58,264 nt of DNA from Tautonia rosea (GCF_012958305.1 NZ_JABBYO010000023.1:1-58264), one strand, 5' to 3'. Positions 1-9,683 are shown, counted from the first letter of the stretch. Notes: a model not told the origin generated them from the sequence alone. Numbers and translations are program-made.

Positions 1-453
1 GCGACTTGGAGCTTCACCGTCTCTCCCGGGGCGACCTACCGGATCGCGTCCACCTGGTCGGCCGGATCGAACCGGGCCAGCGCCGCGCGGTTCGGCCTGC
101 TGGACGGTGGCTCGTCGCTTGGGACGGTCCTGGTGGACCAGCGCCAGTCGCCGGGAGATGTCACGTCGCAGGGAGCGGGCTGGGAGGAGCTTGGGGTGGT
201 GACGGTGTCCTCCGGGGTACTGCAGGTCCGGCTGAGCAACCTGGCCGACGGGTTCGTCATCGCCGACGCCGTGCGGATCGAGGAAGTCTCGGCCCCGAGA
301 TCGGCCCCCTCGTCCCCATCCTCGCAATTCTCGTTGCTCGAACTGGCGTTGTTCGACGAAGACCTCTCAAAGACGTCTCGATGGTTCCCGAACCTGTCCG
401 GGGCCGAGCTCAGCGTAATCGATCAGCTCGCCCAGACTCTCGTACGTTCGTGA
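1..453 (+). CDS. Golvesin-type C-terminal domain protein, 5' end missing
   Basis: Reading frame 1 is open from the first base to a stop at 451-453, giving about 150 residues of a longer protein whose start lies outside the window. The visible part matches the golvesin/xanthan-lyase C-terminal beta-sandwich: YRIASTWSAGSNRAS, then a DGG..LGTV..DQ stretch, then W..LG......G...VRLSN....GFVIADAVRIE. In planctomycetes this module usually ends large exported multidomain proteins and is thought to bind other surface molecules; that role is inferred. After the domain come about 55 residues rich in Ser and Leu with no recognisable sorting signal. The gene converges on the FecR-type gene on the other strand. 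Domain call is fairly sure; the function of the whole protein cannot be seen. Confidence 0.75.
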   Translation, partial: ATWSFTVSPGATYRIASTWSAGSNRASAARFGLLDGGSSLGTVLVDQRQSPGDVTSQGAGWEELGVVTVSSGVLQVRLSNLADGFVIADAVRIEEVSAPRSAPSSPSSQFSLLELALFDEDLSKTSRWFPNLSGAELSVIDQLAQTLVRS

Positions 454-692
454 GCCCCTGAGCATCGCGATCACCTCGGGGCGGGTCGCCGCGTTCGGCG
501 GATCCGCCCCGCGAGTGCCCCCAGAAATGGGTCTGATAATGAACCTTATGCTCGCTTCACGTTCACGTGAGTGTGACCTCGAAACGCTGCCGGGCTGCGA
601 TAGCCGATCGTCGAATACAGCCGGCAACGGTTGTATAAGACCTCGATGTACTCGAACACTCGGCTTGAGCGTCGAACGACGTTCGGTCGAGT

Positions 693-2303
693 TCAATCCT
701 GCTCGACATCGGGGGGGACGACCGAGGACCAGGCTGAGCCGACCTTGAGTTCATCGAGACGCCAACGGGCCTCCGGGCCGGCGGAGAGTCGAATGGACCT
801 GATCGGGAGGGTGATCGACATGGAGGTCGCTTGTGCCGTCCAGGCGTCTGGTTCCTCGGCGTCGGCACGCTCCCCTGGGCGGTAGACGCGGAGGGCGGCG
901 GTCTGCTGGTCCGCACGAACGCCAAGCTTGAGGACGACCAGGTAAGTCTCCCGGTCCAGTAGACCGGTCGCGGTCTCGTCGATCTCACCCGCGACGCTAA
1001 TGAACGGGAAGCCCCGGGAGGTAACGCCGAAGGTGACGCCGTCCCGTCGTCCGGCCCCAAGGCCTTCGGCGTCGGGCTCAAGCGTGATCTGCAATGCTTG
1101 CCCGGAGTCCGATCGGGCCGGTTCCCGGCCGATCAGCAGGCTGACGAACCAGGCATCGCCGCCCCCCGCCGCGACGGGCTCCTCGAAGCACCGGCGGATG
1201 TCATCCCCGGACTCGAGGGCGAGCAGGCGACGTCCCGAGCGGTCGAGGCCGAAGACGACGTCGCCGGGGGCATCGACGACGGAGGCGATCCGGCCCCGTT
1301 CACCAGCGGCGGGAATCCAGCCGTCCGCCCACCCGAAACCGCTCCGGCCGCGACGCAGGTGGCCTGCGAGGTTCTCGAACCCGTCATAGGCCAGCAACGC
1401 TCCCCCGGTGGACTCCCGCAGGTCCGCCTCGATCCGGCGGACGAACTGCCGGAGGCCGAACGGGATGCGCCGGGGCCGCCCTGGCTCGCTCCTCAGAAAT
1501 CGCCTGGCCTCACCCGATGCGATGCGATCCTCAAGGCCCACGACCGCATCGGTCGGGAGCCAGATCACACTGCCGTCGAAGACGTGGACCTCGGTCGCGT
1601 CCTCGTCGAGGGACACCGCGTACTCGGTGCCTTCGTCGATGATCCGGGCCTCAGGTGTTTCCAGCGTGAAGCCGACGGAGACCTCCGTGACCTCGACGAC
1701 GAGGGTCCCGGCCCTCAGCCGGGCGGAGTCCGTCGACTCGACGGACAGCTCGCAGGGGCCCTGGAGGATGAGATTCGTGCCCGAGTCGAACCGCAGCTCC
1801 GCGGCACCGGAGGCCAGGGCGATCGCCCCGGCCGAGAAGCGGCCCGCTTGCAAGGCGGGCGGGATCCGCCATCGGCAGTCGATCCCCTCGACCAGCCTGC
1901 CGAGGTCGCGTCGGTCCGCTGGTTGTGAGCCGGCCTTGTCGTCGGAGGCCTTCGAGACGATCCGGTCGGGGGACGGCTTGCTCGGGACGATCTGCGAGGC
2001 GATCAAGACGAGGGCCGCGGCGGCCAGGGTAGCCGCCGCGATTCCCCATCGCCAGGATCGCGGGGCGGTCCTCGGACCGCACCGGGCCGGATTCCCCTGG
2101 GCCCTCGTCGCCCGATCGCCGGCCCCGGCCGATTGCTCCTGGGCCCAGGTCCTCAGCCCGGCTTCAAGGTCGATCCGCTCCCGGAACAGGGCGCGGGCCG
2201 AGGCATCGGATGCCAGCCGCCGCTGGAGTGCCCGATGGTCCTCCTCGGAGATCGTGCCATCGACGATCGCATCGATCAGCCTCAGCAAGTTCTCATCGCT
2301 CAT
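693..2303 (-). CDS. FecR-domain membrane protein with C-terminal beta-sandwich region
   Basis: A 536-residue product. Residues 1-60 resemble the short helical region of planctomycete anti-sigma-like proteins (LLRLIDAIVDGTISEEDHRALQRRL). One membrane segment lies at about 86-105. A FecR-like domain follows around 165-240 (LRAGTLVVEVTEVSVGFTLE, then TPEARIIDEGTEYAVSLDED). The last 200 residues look like a LamG/concanavalin-type beta-sandwich (AYDGFENLAG...W..RLDELKVG). The start codon ATG overlaps the stop of the upstream sigma gene by four bases, so the two are translationally coupled. The likely role is a membrane regulator of that sigma factor, perhaps sensing sugars or surface ligands; that is inferred. 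An open frame extends far upstream of this start but overlaps the sigma gene and has no family support. Confidence 0.8.
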   Translation of the reverse strand: MSDENLLRLIDAIVDGTISEEDHRALQRRLASDASARALFRERIDLEAGLRTWAQEQSAGAGDRATRAQGNPARCGPRTAPRSWRWGIAAATLAAAALVLIASQIVPSKPSPDRIVSKASDDKAGSQPADRRDLGRLVEGIDCRWRIPPALQAGRFSAGAIALASGAAELRFDSGTNLILQGPCELSVESTDSARLRAGTLVVEVTEVSVGFTLETPEARIIDEGTEYAVSLDEDATEVHVFDGSVIWLPTDAVVGLEDRIASGEARRFLRSEPGRPRRIPFGLRQFVRRIEADLRESTGGALLAYDGFENLAGHLRRGRSGFGWADGWIPAAGERGRIASVVDAPGDVVFGLDRSGRRLLALESGDDIRRCFEEPVAAGGGDAWFVSLLIGREPARSDSGQALQITLEPDAEGLGAGRRDGVTFGVTSRGFPFISVAGEIDETATGLLDRETYLVVLKLGVRADQQTAALRVYRPGERADAEEPDAWTAQATSMSITLPIRSIRLSAGPEARWRLDELKVGSAWSSVVPPDVEQD

Positions 2304-2857
2304 GACCCGATCCCCTCCCTCGCGAGCCGGATGCGGATGCACTCCAGCAGCCGTGACCGCAGTCGGGCCAACTGCTTGTAGAGGGCGGTGCGCTCTTTCC
2401 CGAGTCGAGTCGCCACGTCGGTGATGGTCTCGGAACCCATGTAGCAGCGGCGGAGGATCTCTCGTTGCCGCTCGGAGAGACCGGCCATGCAACGCCGCAA
2501 AGCCGCGATGCGTGCCTCCGAAAGCTCGTCCTCGGCGGCCGCCTCCTCGGCGAGCAACTGGATCAGCTCGAGATCGAAGTGCAGTCGGCTCCTCCGCTGG
2601 ACTGTGAGGAAGTTGCGCACCTCGTTGAAGGCGATGCCGCAAGCCCAGTGGAAGAAGCTGCCGGAGCGGTCGAACTCCGGCAGCTTCTTCCAGAGGACGA
2701 TGCTGGTCTTCTGAAAGACGTCCTCCACGTCGGCCGGGTTGATCAGCTGCTTCGCGATGAACGCATAGAGTCGGTGCCGATGCTGCATCAAGAGGGGGAC
2801 GAACTCGGAGACACCGTCGTCCCGCTCGGGAGTTGAGACGGACTCGGTCAAGGCCAC
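2300..2857 (-). CDS. ECF RNA polymerase sigma factor
   Basis: A 185-residue sigma-70 factor of the extracytoplasmic type. Region 2 is at about 20-85 (FVPLLMQHRHRLYAFI, ...DVEDVFQKTSIVLWKKLPEF). Region 4 is at about 125-175 (LSERQREILRRCYMG.. TDVATRLGKERTALYKQLARLR). The short spacer and the RRCYMG motif fit the planctomycete/verrucomicrobial ECF subfamily. The start is a GTG at 2855-2857 preceded by AAGGGAG five bases away. It is the first gene of a two-gene operon with the FecR-type protein (4-base ATGA overlap), a classic sigma/regulator pair. It is divergent from the sulfatase fusion gene 243 bases away, which is a possible target; that link is inference only. Confidence 0.92.
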   Translation of the reverse strand: MALTESVSTPERDDGVSEFVPLLMQHRHRLYAFIAKQLINPADVEDVFQKTSIVLWKKLPEFDRSGSFFHWACGIAFNEVRNFLTVQRRSRLHFDLELIQLLAEEAAAEDELSEARIAALRRCMAGLSERQREILRRCYMGSETITDVATRLGKERTALYKQLARLRSRLLECIRIRLAREGIGS

Positions 2858-3100
2858 GGACTCCCTTCATGATCCCCACGTGCCGGCGAGCCGGGCGCAC
2901 GCACTTTATGCCGTTATCGTACGCCGACCCGGGGATCGGACGGTCTATCGCCCGTTGACGGGTTTTTCCGCGAAACCTCGGGCAATCCCACCTGGCCTGT
3001 ACGAGAACCGTCGAGCCGATCAAAGTCGGGCCGGAGACGGGTATCCCGTATGAGCGGGCGCTCCGGGTCGACCGGCCCCCCTCCCCCTGGAGACCGCTCG

Positions 3101-5641
3101 ATGCGAATCATGGCCGTGTTGCTCGCAGGAATCGCCTGGTGGGCCAATCCGGCGGCCGGTGCGGACCCCCCGCGCCGACCGAACATCCTCTGGATCATCG
3201 CCGAGGACCTCGGCCCCGATTTCGGCTGCTACGGCAACGAGGACGTCGCTACACCGCATCTGGACGCCCTGGCGGCCGAGGGCCGGCTCTACCGCAAGGC
3301 CTTCTCCACGGCGCCGGTCTGCTCGCCGTCGCGCTCGGCCCTCGCCACCGGCGCCTACCAGACGAGCATCGGCGCCCAGCACCACCGTAGCCATCGCAGC
3401 GATGGGTACCGGCTCCCCGAGGGGGTCCCGCTCATCCCGGAGCTGCTGAGCGAGGCCGGCTACACCAGCGTCCGCGTTACCTCCCTACCGCCGGAAGCGG
3501 GGGTAGGCGTCTCGCCGAAGCAGGACCTGAACTTCGAGGTCCCTGAGGGGATGTGGGACTCGGAGGAGTGGTCCGAGCTCGAGGCCCATCGGCCGTTCTT
3601 CGCCCAGATCAGCCTCGGCGAGGCCCACCGCCCGTATCGCGGCGGCGTCGGCCCCGAGATCGACCCCGAGCGGATCACGACCCTGCCGCCGTACGTGGCC
3701 GACCACCCGGTCGCCCGTCAGGACTGGGCCGATTACCTGGAGACGCTTCAGTCGCTCGACGCCAAGGTCGGCGCGATCCTCGACCTCCTCGACGCCCGCG
3801 GGCTCGCCGAGGACACCCTTGTCTGCGTTTTCGGGGACAACGGTCGCGAGGACTTCCGGGGCAAGTCCTCGGCCTTCAACGCTGGTTGCCATGTGCCCCT
3901 GATCATCCGATGGCCTGGCGTGATCCCGGCCGGGACCGAGAGCGACGAGCTCGTCAGCCTGATCGACCTCTCCGCCTCGGCCCTCGCCCTGGCCGGGGTT
4001 ATGATCCCCGAATCCGTCCACGGCGTCCCGTTCCTTCAGGAAGGCACGCCGTCCCGGGAGTTCGTCTTCACCGCCAAGGACCGCATCGAGGAGGCCGTCG
4101 ACCGGGTCCGCACCGTCTACGACGGCCGCTATCGCTACCTCCGCAACTTCATGCCCGACCGGCCACACCTGATCGACCGGGCGTACTACGATCGAACCAA
4201 CCCGGTCCGCGCCCTGATGCGGGACCTGCACGAACGCGGCGAGCTCACCCCCGAGCAAGCCAAGGTCTTCGACCCGTCCCGCCCGCCGGAGGAGCTGTAC
4301 GACCTCGAGTCCGACCCCTTCGAGCTCCGCAACCTCGCCGATTCCGATGACCCCGAGCATCGGGAGGCCCTGGGGCGTCTCCGGATCGCGCTCGATCGCT
4401 GGCTCATCGAGACCGGCGACCTCGGCGACGTCCCCGAGGATCCAGCGGCGGTCGACCTCGGCCGGGGCGGCGGCCGCGGTCGGGGAATGGCCGGCGCCCA
4501 GGGAGCCGGCCGGCAGGGAGGTCGCGGGAGGGCCGGTGGACCGGCTCGGTCCGCTCCGCCGGCCGACCCAGGTCCCACGCCCCCGGGTGCCTCAGGCCCC
4601 GCGGCCCCGGCCGCGCCTCCCGAGCGGGACGAAGATGAGCCGCTGATTCTCTCAAGGCTGGGGATGATGTACGTCGGCGGCCGGACAGTCGAGGCCGAGG
4701 GCGGTGGCCGTCGGGGCGGCGGAAGGCAGTCGAACGTTGTGGAACAGGCGCCGGTGCACGTCCTGATCCCGAGCGAGACGACCCGAGATCTCCCCGTCGT
4801 GATGGTGCCGGGCCTCGGCCTGACTTCCTACCTCTATCTCAGCACGCCCGACGGCCGCGAGGGCTGGGCCCAGATCTTCGCTCGGGAGGGATATCCCGTC
4901 TATGTCTTCGACGAGCCGACCAACGCCGTCTCCGGATTCGACGTCGGCCCGTTCAACGCCGTCCGCTCGGGTCGGGCTGGGCCGGAGACGCTACCGGTCC
5001 TGATGGTCTGGTCGAACGAGTCGGCCTGGCGGACCTGGGGCCTCGGGTCGGAGCCCGGCGTGCCGTTCGAGGACACCCAGTACCCGGTCGAGCGGATCGA
5101 CCAGCTCTACGCCTCGTTCACCCCAGTCGTGGGTGGGGCCGGCGGTGGCGGTGGCGGTGGCCGTCGCGGTGAGGGGGACGCCCCTGCCGCCGCCGGCGCG
5201 AGAGGAGGCGGCCGATTCGGCTCCGGCGTGAAGGCCGCCGGCCTGGTCGCCCTCCTCGAGCAGATCGGCCCGGCGATCCTGGTGGTCCACTCCGCCTCGG
5301 GCACGACCGGGATTGAGGCCTCCCGGCTCCGCCCGGACCTTGTCCGGGGCCTCGTGATGGTCGAGCCCGTCGGTAGCCCGACCGACCCGGATCTGGTGAA
5401 GGACGTGTTCGCCGACGACCCGTTCCTCGCCGTCTTCGGCGACCATTTCGAGGTGCGGAGGATGCAGGGCCGCTACGAGGCCTGCCTTGAGACGGCTCGG
5501 CTCGTCGGAGAGGCCGGCGGTCGAGCCGAGGTCATCCGACTTCCCGACCGGGGGATCACGGGCAACACTCATCTCTTGATGCAGGACCGGAATAACCGGG
5601 AGATCGCCGAGATGATCATCGAGTGGCTCGGTGATCAGTGA
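3101..5641 (+). CDS. Secreted sulfatase fused to an alpha/beta-hydrolase
   Basis: An 846-residue protein starting at the ATG with GGAGA seven bases upstream; an in-frame ATG at 3050 is possible but lacks such a site. A signal peptide (about 1-20) is followed by a type I sulfatase domain to about residue 450. It has the metal-binding N-terminus NILWIIAEDLGPDFGCYG, the formylglycine motif CSPSR (Cys74), and a GDNG motif. The Cys must be oxidised by a formylglycine-generating enzyme. Next comes a Gly/Ala/Pro-rich linker of about 100 residues. The C-terminal domain starts near 560 (LPVVMVPGLGLTSYLYLS), has the nucleophile motif VVHSASG (Ser731) and a late GNTHLLMQD histidine, as in HSxSG esterases. 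Likely substrates are sulfated, esterified polysaccharides. The joined architecture is unusual. No stop or frame change lies between the halves. Confidence 0.88.
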   Translation: MRIMAVLLAGIAWWANPAAGADPPRRPNILWIIAEDLGPDFGCYGNEDVATPHLDALAAEGRLYRKAFSTAPVCSPSRSALATGAYQTSIGAQHHRSHRSDGYRLPEGVPLIPELLSEAGYTSVRVTSLPPEAGVGVSPKQDLNFEVPEGMWDSEEWSELEAHRPFFAQISLGEAHRPYRGGVGPEIDPERITTLPPYVADHPVARQDWADYLETLQSLDAKVGAILDLLDARGLAEDTLVCVFGDNGREDFRGKSSAFNAGCHVPLIIRWPGVIPAGTESDELVSLIDLSASALALAGVMIPESVHGVPFLQEGTPSREFVFTAKDRIEEAVDRVRTVYDGRYRYLRNFMPDRPHLIDRAYYDRTNPVRALMRDLHERGELTPEQAKVFDPSRPPEELYDLESDPFELRNLADSDDPEHREALGRLRIALDRWLIETGDLGDVPEDPAAVDLGRGGGRGRGMAGAQGAGRQGGRGRAGGPARSAPPADPGPTPPGASGPAAPAAPPERDEDEPLILSRLGMMYVGGRTVEAEGGGRRGGGRQSNVVEQAPVHVLIPSETTRDLPVVMVPGLGLTSYLYLSTPDGREGWAQIFAREGYPVYVFDEPTNAVSGFDVGPFNAVRSGRAGPETLPVLMVWSNESAWRTWGLGSEPGVPFEDTQYPVERIDQLYASFTPVVGGAGGGGGGGRRGEGDAPAAAGARGGGRFGSGVKAAGLVALLEQIGPAILVVHSASGTTGIEASRLRPDLVRGLVMVEPVGSPTDPDLVKDVFADDPFLAVFGDHFEVRRMQGRYEACLETARLVGEAGGRAEVIRLPDRGITGNTHLLMQDRNNREIAEMIIEWLGDQ

Positions 5642-5774
5642 TCTGCGAGTCTTTCGATCCGTCAGCGCCGTGCCGTCTCCGCGGGTCAACGACTCGGATC
5701 GACTGCACGTTCCACCCGCATCGAAGCAGCCGACCGCGCGGGGGGCGGTTCCTTTCGATTCAACGAACATGGAG

Positions 5775-5814
5775 CGGCCCCGGTTTCGAACGTCCGTGTC
5801 CGGAACCGGGGCCG
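5775..5814. terminator. Hairpin between convergent genes
   Basis: CGGCCCCGGTTTC (5775-5787) pairs with GGAACCGGGGCCG (5802-5814) over 13 positions with one G-T pair and a 14-base loop. It sits between the stops of the sulfatase fusion and the CAP-domain gene, so it can serve both strands. No long T run follows on either side. Confidence 0.6.
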
Positions 5815-5842
5815 GGGCTCACCGTGCGTGAATTGATTGCCG

Positions 5843-7279
5843 TTACCGACTCGACGAGGACGAGGTCGTTTCCGACGTGTCGGCTGACGAGCTTTCGGCG
5901 ATCCTCCAGGACCGGATACTGCTAAGGCTCGACTTGAGGAGTGTGATCGCCGAGGAGCTCTCGGTCGACTCCGTTGGGTTGGGCCGAGCAGCGCTCACCG
6001 GACGAGTCTCTCTCGTGGCAGGTCGAGCATCGACGCGGGAAGCAGCGATCACGTTCGCATTGATCACGGTCGGATCAAGGCTCGCCGGCGAGATGGTCGG
6101 AGGAGCCGCGGGAGGTTGCTCCGGAGTCCGAACCCGTGAAGAAACCAGAGAAGAGGTGAATTGCGTACGAACTGGAGTCTGGGTCGTGATCTGGGCCGCC
6201 GGGGCCGGAGCCGGAGCCGGAGCCGGAGCCGAATTGAGAGTCACAGATCTCTGAGGAGCGGGAGCGATGGAGGGACGGACGGGACTCATCGTTGTTGATC
6301 GAGGGGCGCTGGCCACGGGCATCTGCAAGCCGGATCGGGGGCTCTCATTCACTCGGAAGTCGATCTTGGTGTTTTCTCGGCCCACCACCACGTCTCGTCT
6401 TCCGACAAGGCGGTCGTTCACGCGGACTTCGACCTGATGGAGTCCAGGGGCTACCTCGGCCTGGTAGCCGCCGGAGGACCAGGTGCTCACGCTGGACGAC
6501 TGGCCGGTGCCCGCGTTGGTGATTGTGACCTTGGCGTTCGAAACCCCTTCGCCGAGATCGTAGAACTGGTCGTTGTTTGCGTCGTCGAAGACCACGCCGA
6601 GAATCTTCGGGGCGGCCTCGTCCTTGCGGGCGAAGACCTGGGTGACGACCAGCTTCGTCTCCGTGGTCGGAGCAGGTGAGCCGAACGGGGTGGAGCGATC
6701 GATCGAGACTTCAACCGGCACAATGGCCACCCCGACATCCTGATGGCTTTCAGTTCTCGGGTCGTTCTGCAGAATGTTCTCTCGGTGCGGGTTGTGAGCG
6801 TTGCCAGGCCCGTAGTCGGCCAGGAAGGCCCGCATGGCGTGCTCGGAGGAATCGACGCCATAGATGATATTCTCGGCGACGGCGTCCGGATTCGTGTACC
6901 CAGCCGCGATCACGCGGTCGGTCACAGATTCAAGCCCTTTCGGGCCGTCGTGAGTCTGAGTGCCGAGTCGAATCTGATATTCCGTGTGCCGCTTGGCCGC
7001 GTCGGCAAGCGAAGGGTCCCAGGCAACCGGAGGCCGGGAGTCGGAAGCAGCGATCTCGGAAATGACGGAATCGACCGAGTTGCCGTCCTGAGTGATCGCC
7101 GTGATGGCCCCTCGGGTCAAACCTTGTTCCACCCGCTCGGCCGCCGACTCGGGATTGATCAAGGCCTCGTTGATCAGTTCCAGCATCAGTTGCTGTTCGC
7201 CGGTCACATCGGCAGACAGGAGCTTGCGGGCTTCCAAAGTCTCCAACCGAAGCGATCGTCGCATCGTGGGGCGAGCCAT
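5843..7279 (-). CDS. CAP-domain surface protein with LEAR-type N-terminal tag
   Basis: A 478-residue exported protein. The chosen ATG has a very strong AGGGAGGT ribosome site. Residues 15-23 read LEARKLLSA, a form of the planctomycete LEPRxLLSA signal found on cell-surface proteins. A CAP/SCP/PR-1-like domain fills about 30-195 (LELINEALINPESAAERV, ...WDPSLADAAKRHTEYQ, ...AENIIYG, HNPHRENIL). A SdrD-B/prealbumin-like beta domain is at about 215-310 (ILGVVFDDANNDQFYDLGEG). The rest is low-complexity Pro/Ala/Ser/Thr, including an Ala-Pro run encoded by GGAGCC hexamers near 6200-6235, and ends in a Ser-rich tail. CAP proteins have varied extracellular roles; the ligand is not visible here. It is divergent from the phosphohexomutase gene. 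Confidence 0.85.
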   Translation of the reverse strand: MARPTMRRSLRLETLEARKLLSADVTGEQQLMLELINEALINPESAAERVEQGLTRGAITAITQDGNSVDSVISEIAASDSRPPVAWDPSLADAAKRHTEYQIRLGTQTHDGPKGLESVTDRVIAAGYTNPDAVAENIIYGVDSSEHAMRAFLADYGPGNAHNPHRENILQNDPRTESHQDVGVAIVPVEVSIDRSTPFGSPAPTTETKLVVTQVFARKDEAAPKILGVVFDDANNDQFYDLGEGVSNAKVTITNAGTGQSSSVSTWSSGGYQAEVAPGLHQVEVRVNDRLVGRRDVVVGRENTKIDFRVNESPRSGLQMPVASAPRSTTMSPVRPSIAPAPQRSVTLNSAPAPAPAPAPAAQITTQTPVRTQFTSSLVSSRVRTPEQPPAAPPTISPASLDPTVINANVIAASRVDARPATRETRPVSAARPNPTESTESSSAITLLKSSLSSIRSWRIAESSSADTSETTSSSSSR

Positions 7280-7835
7280 CAAGACCTCCCTGTCTTGTTT
7301 CGAGCCCTGACCCTGCCATAGGGCCGGACATGACATAGAAACGTTATTGGCGATTCGACCGTCCGTCTTGAGCGGCATTGGCGGTGAAACTCGCCGTAGC
7401 CAGATGTCAAGAGCAAACGCAAGGGCTGTGCCAGAAATCTTTCGAATCGTGCCAGGCTATTGGTGTCCCTTCCGCAAGTCAAACGTTCGATTGGGGATAC
7501 GGCCGCGAAGATTCCTGATGCCGACCCGTGATCCTGGTCCCGATCGCCCTGCGTTGTTCCCGATTCAGGACTGCCTTTTTACAATGCCCTGGGCAGGAAC
7601 TCCAAACGCAAGTTTCGTTAAAGATTGGAGTTGCGCCGGACGAACTGAGAAGCTGTTCGGGTCGTAGGGATCATTCCGAGAGTGGCGCCGCAGTCAGATC
7701 GCCCCCGCCGTGGTCTTGAAGGGGGTCAAGCCGCGCGGATAGCCTGAGGGCGGCTGACCTCCGCTCGGTCAGCCGATCTGCTCATCTTGCCGAGCAATCG
7801 TGATTGCAAGCGTTCGCATCGAAGGAAAAGGTCCC
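7280..7835. other. Divergent intergenic region, 556 bases
   Basis: It separates the divergent CAP-domain and phosphohexomutase genes and must hold both promoters. A TTGACA-like hexamer for the minus strand lies at 7405-7410, but no convincing -10 box lies at the right distance. No coding frame with family resemblance and no strong hairpin are visible. Confidence 0.4.
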
Positions 7836-9683
7836 ATGTCTACGGCTCAGGACGACTCCGTGGCTCGCGTTGCTCAGGCGACGGCTGAGGGAAAGCTCTC
7901 CGAGTCGGCGGCCAAGAACATTCGCCGCTGGCTGATTGAGTCGCCGTTCGCTCCCCACCGCGATCGGCTCCGAGCCGACATTGAGCAGCAGCGCTGGCGA
8001 GAGCTGGACGACGCCTTTTTCGCTGTCCTCGAATTCGGGACCGGAGGACGCCGAGGCCGGATGTACCCGATCGGCACGAACGTCCTGAACGAGCGCACCA
8101 TTGCCGAGAGCGCCCGAGGCTTGGCCGATTACGTCACCTCTCGCAAAGGATCAGACGCGAAGCGGTCGTGCGTGATCGCCCGGGATGCCCGGCGCAACTC
8201 GAAGGAGTTTGCCGAGTGCTGCGCCCGGGTCCTGGCCGCGGCTGGCTTCACCGTTTACCTCTTTCCCGAGCCGCGATCGACCCCCCTGCTCTCCTTTGCC
8301 GTCCGGCATCTCGGGTGCGATGGCGGGATCATGATCACCGCCTCGCACAACCCGCCCTCGGACAACGGCTTCAAGTGCTACGCGAGCACAGGCGGTCAGG
8401 TGATCCCCCCCGACGACTCGGGGATCATCGCCTGCGTTGAGGCCGTCTCCGAGCGGGAGATTCCCGAAGTCTCGATGGAGCAAGGACTCAAGGACGGCTC
8501 AATCCAGCTCGTCGGCGAGCAGATCGATCGCGCCTTCATCGCCGCCGTCGTCTCTCAATCGGTTTCCGACGCAAGGAATGCCTCGATCGTCTACACGCCA
8601 ATGCACGGCGTTGGTGAGTCGGCCTGCGGCGAGGCGCTTCGGGCGGCCGGGTTCGCGAAGGTTAACGTCCTGGAATCGCAGCGCCAGCCCGACCCTGACT
8701 TCTCAAACGTCCCCGGCCACGTCGCCAATCCCGAGGTCCCCCGGACGCTCGAACCGGCGATTGAAGAGGCCCGCCGCACGGGAGCCGATCTGGTGATCGC
8801 CAGCGACCCGGATGCCGACCGGATCGGCGTGGCCCTGCCGGTCGGTCCCTCGTCGGCCGGAGCCTGGACAACGTTGACCGGCAACCAGATTGGTGCCCTG
8901 CTCGCGGCCTTCGTCGTCGATCAATGTCAGAAGGCCGGGAGCCTTCGCCCCGATCACTACATGATCACCACGCTGGTCAGCACGCCGATGACCCGGTCGA
9001 TCGCCGAGCAGGCCGGGATCAGGATGGAAGACAACCTGCTTGTCGGGTTCAAGTGGATCGGGCAGCGGATCGACCGCGCCGGGCCGTCGAATTTCCTCTT
9101 CGGTTTCGAGGAGTCGCACGGCTACCTCCGCGGAACGCATGTCCGCGACAAGGATGCCGCCGTCGCGGCCTTGCTCTTTGCCGAGCTGGTCGCCACCCTC
9201 AAGGAGCGTGATCAGACCGTCCTCGACTATCTCGATGAGCTTTACCGCAAGCATGGTCATTACGGCGAGGCCCTGATCAACAAGGTCTATGAAGGGCGCA
9301 CCGGCCTGGAAAAGATCCGATCGCTCATGGCCGCGCTCCGCGAAGACCCGCCCTTGCAGATTGGCGGTCTGGCGGTTACTCGCGTCGACGACTACGGCCG
9401 CCACGAATCGCGGCGCCCGGGCTCAAGTGCCTCACCAACCCCCCTGCCCGAGCCGTCTGGCGACCTGCTCATCTTCACGCTCGACGCTCCCGGCACCCGG
9501 TTTGCCGCTCGACCCTCCGGAACCGAGCCGAAGATCAAATTCTACCTCTTCGCTCGGACCGACACCTCGGGCCTTGCCGACGGCGCAAGCGTCGACACCG
9601 CCAAGGCCGAGACCGCCCAGCGGCTGGAGCAGATGGCTGAGGACATCCACCGATACATCGCCTCGAAGGTTCCCGAGAAGTAA
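7836..9683 (+). CDS. Phosphoglucomutase/phosphomannomutase family protein
   Basis: A 615-residue alpha-D-phosphohexomutase, which moves phosphate between C6 and C1 of glucose or mannose phosphates for cell-wall, polysaccharide and storage-sugar synthesis. All four signature sites are present: the phosphoserine loop GIMITASHNP (Ser170), the metal site ASDPDADRIGVA, the sugar-specificity loop GFEESHGYL, and the phosphate-binding RPSGTEPKIKFY near the C-terminus. The EESHGY form is the one common in PGM2-like enzymes; which hexose is preferred cannot be decided here. An AAGGA lies nine bases before the ATG; the GTG at 7800 is a weaker alternative. It stands alone, 235 bases before uvrC on the same strand. 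Confidence 0.93.
   Translation: MSTAQDDSVARVAQATAEGKLSESAAKNIRRWLIESPFAPHRDRLRADIEQQRWRELDDAFFAVLEFGTGGRRGRMYPIGTNVLNERTIAESARGLADYVTSRKGSDAKRSCVIARDARRNSKEFAECCARVLAAAGFTVYLFPEPRSTPLLSFAVRHLGCDGGIMITASHNPPSDNGFKCYASTGGQVIPPDDSGIIACVEAVSEREIPEVSMEQGLKDGSIQLVGEQIDRAFIAAVVSQSVSDARNASIVYTPMHGVGESACGEALRAAGFAKVNVLESQRQPDPDFSNVPGHVANPEVPRTLEPAIEEARRTGADLVIASDPDADRIGVALPVGPSSAGAWTTLTGNQIGALLAAFVVDQCQKAGSLRPDHYMITTLVSTPMTRSIAEQAGIRMEDNLLVGFKWIGQRIDRAGPSNFLFGFEESHGYLRGTHVRDKDAAVAALLFAELVATLKERDQTVLDYLDELYRKHGHYGEALINKVYEGRTGLEKIRSLMAALREDPPLQIGGLAVTRVDDYGRHESRRPGSSASPTPLPEPSGDLLIFTLDAPGTRFAARPSGTEPKIKFYLFARTDTSGLADGASVDTAKAETAQRLEQMAEDIHRYIASKVPEK

Noticed and set aside
7405-7410. TTGACA-like -35 box upstream of the CAP-domain gene
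   Set aside because: No acceptable -10 box lies at 16-18 bases.
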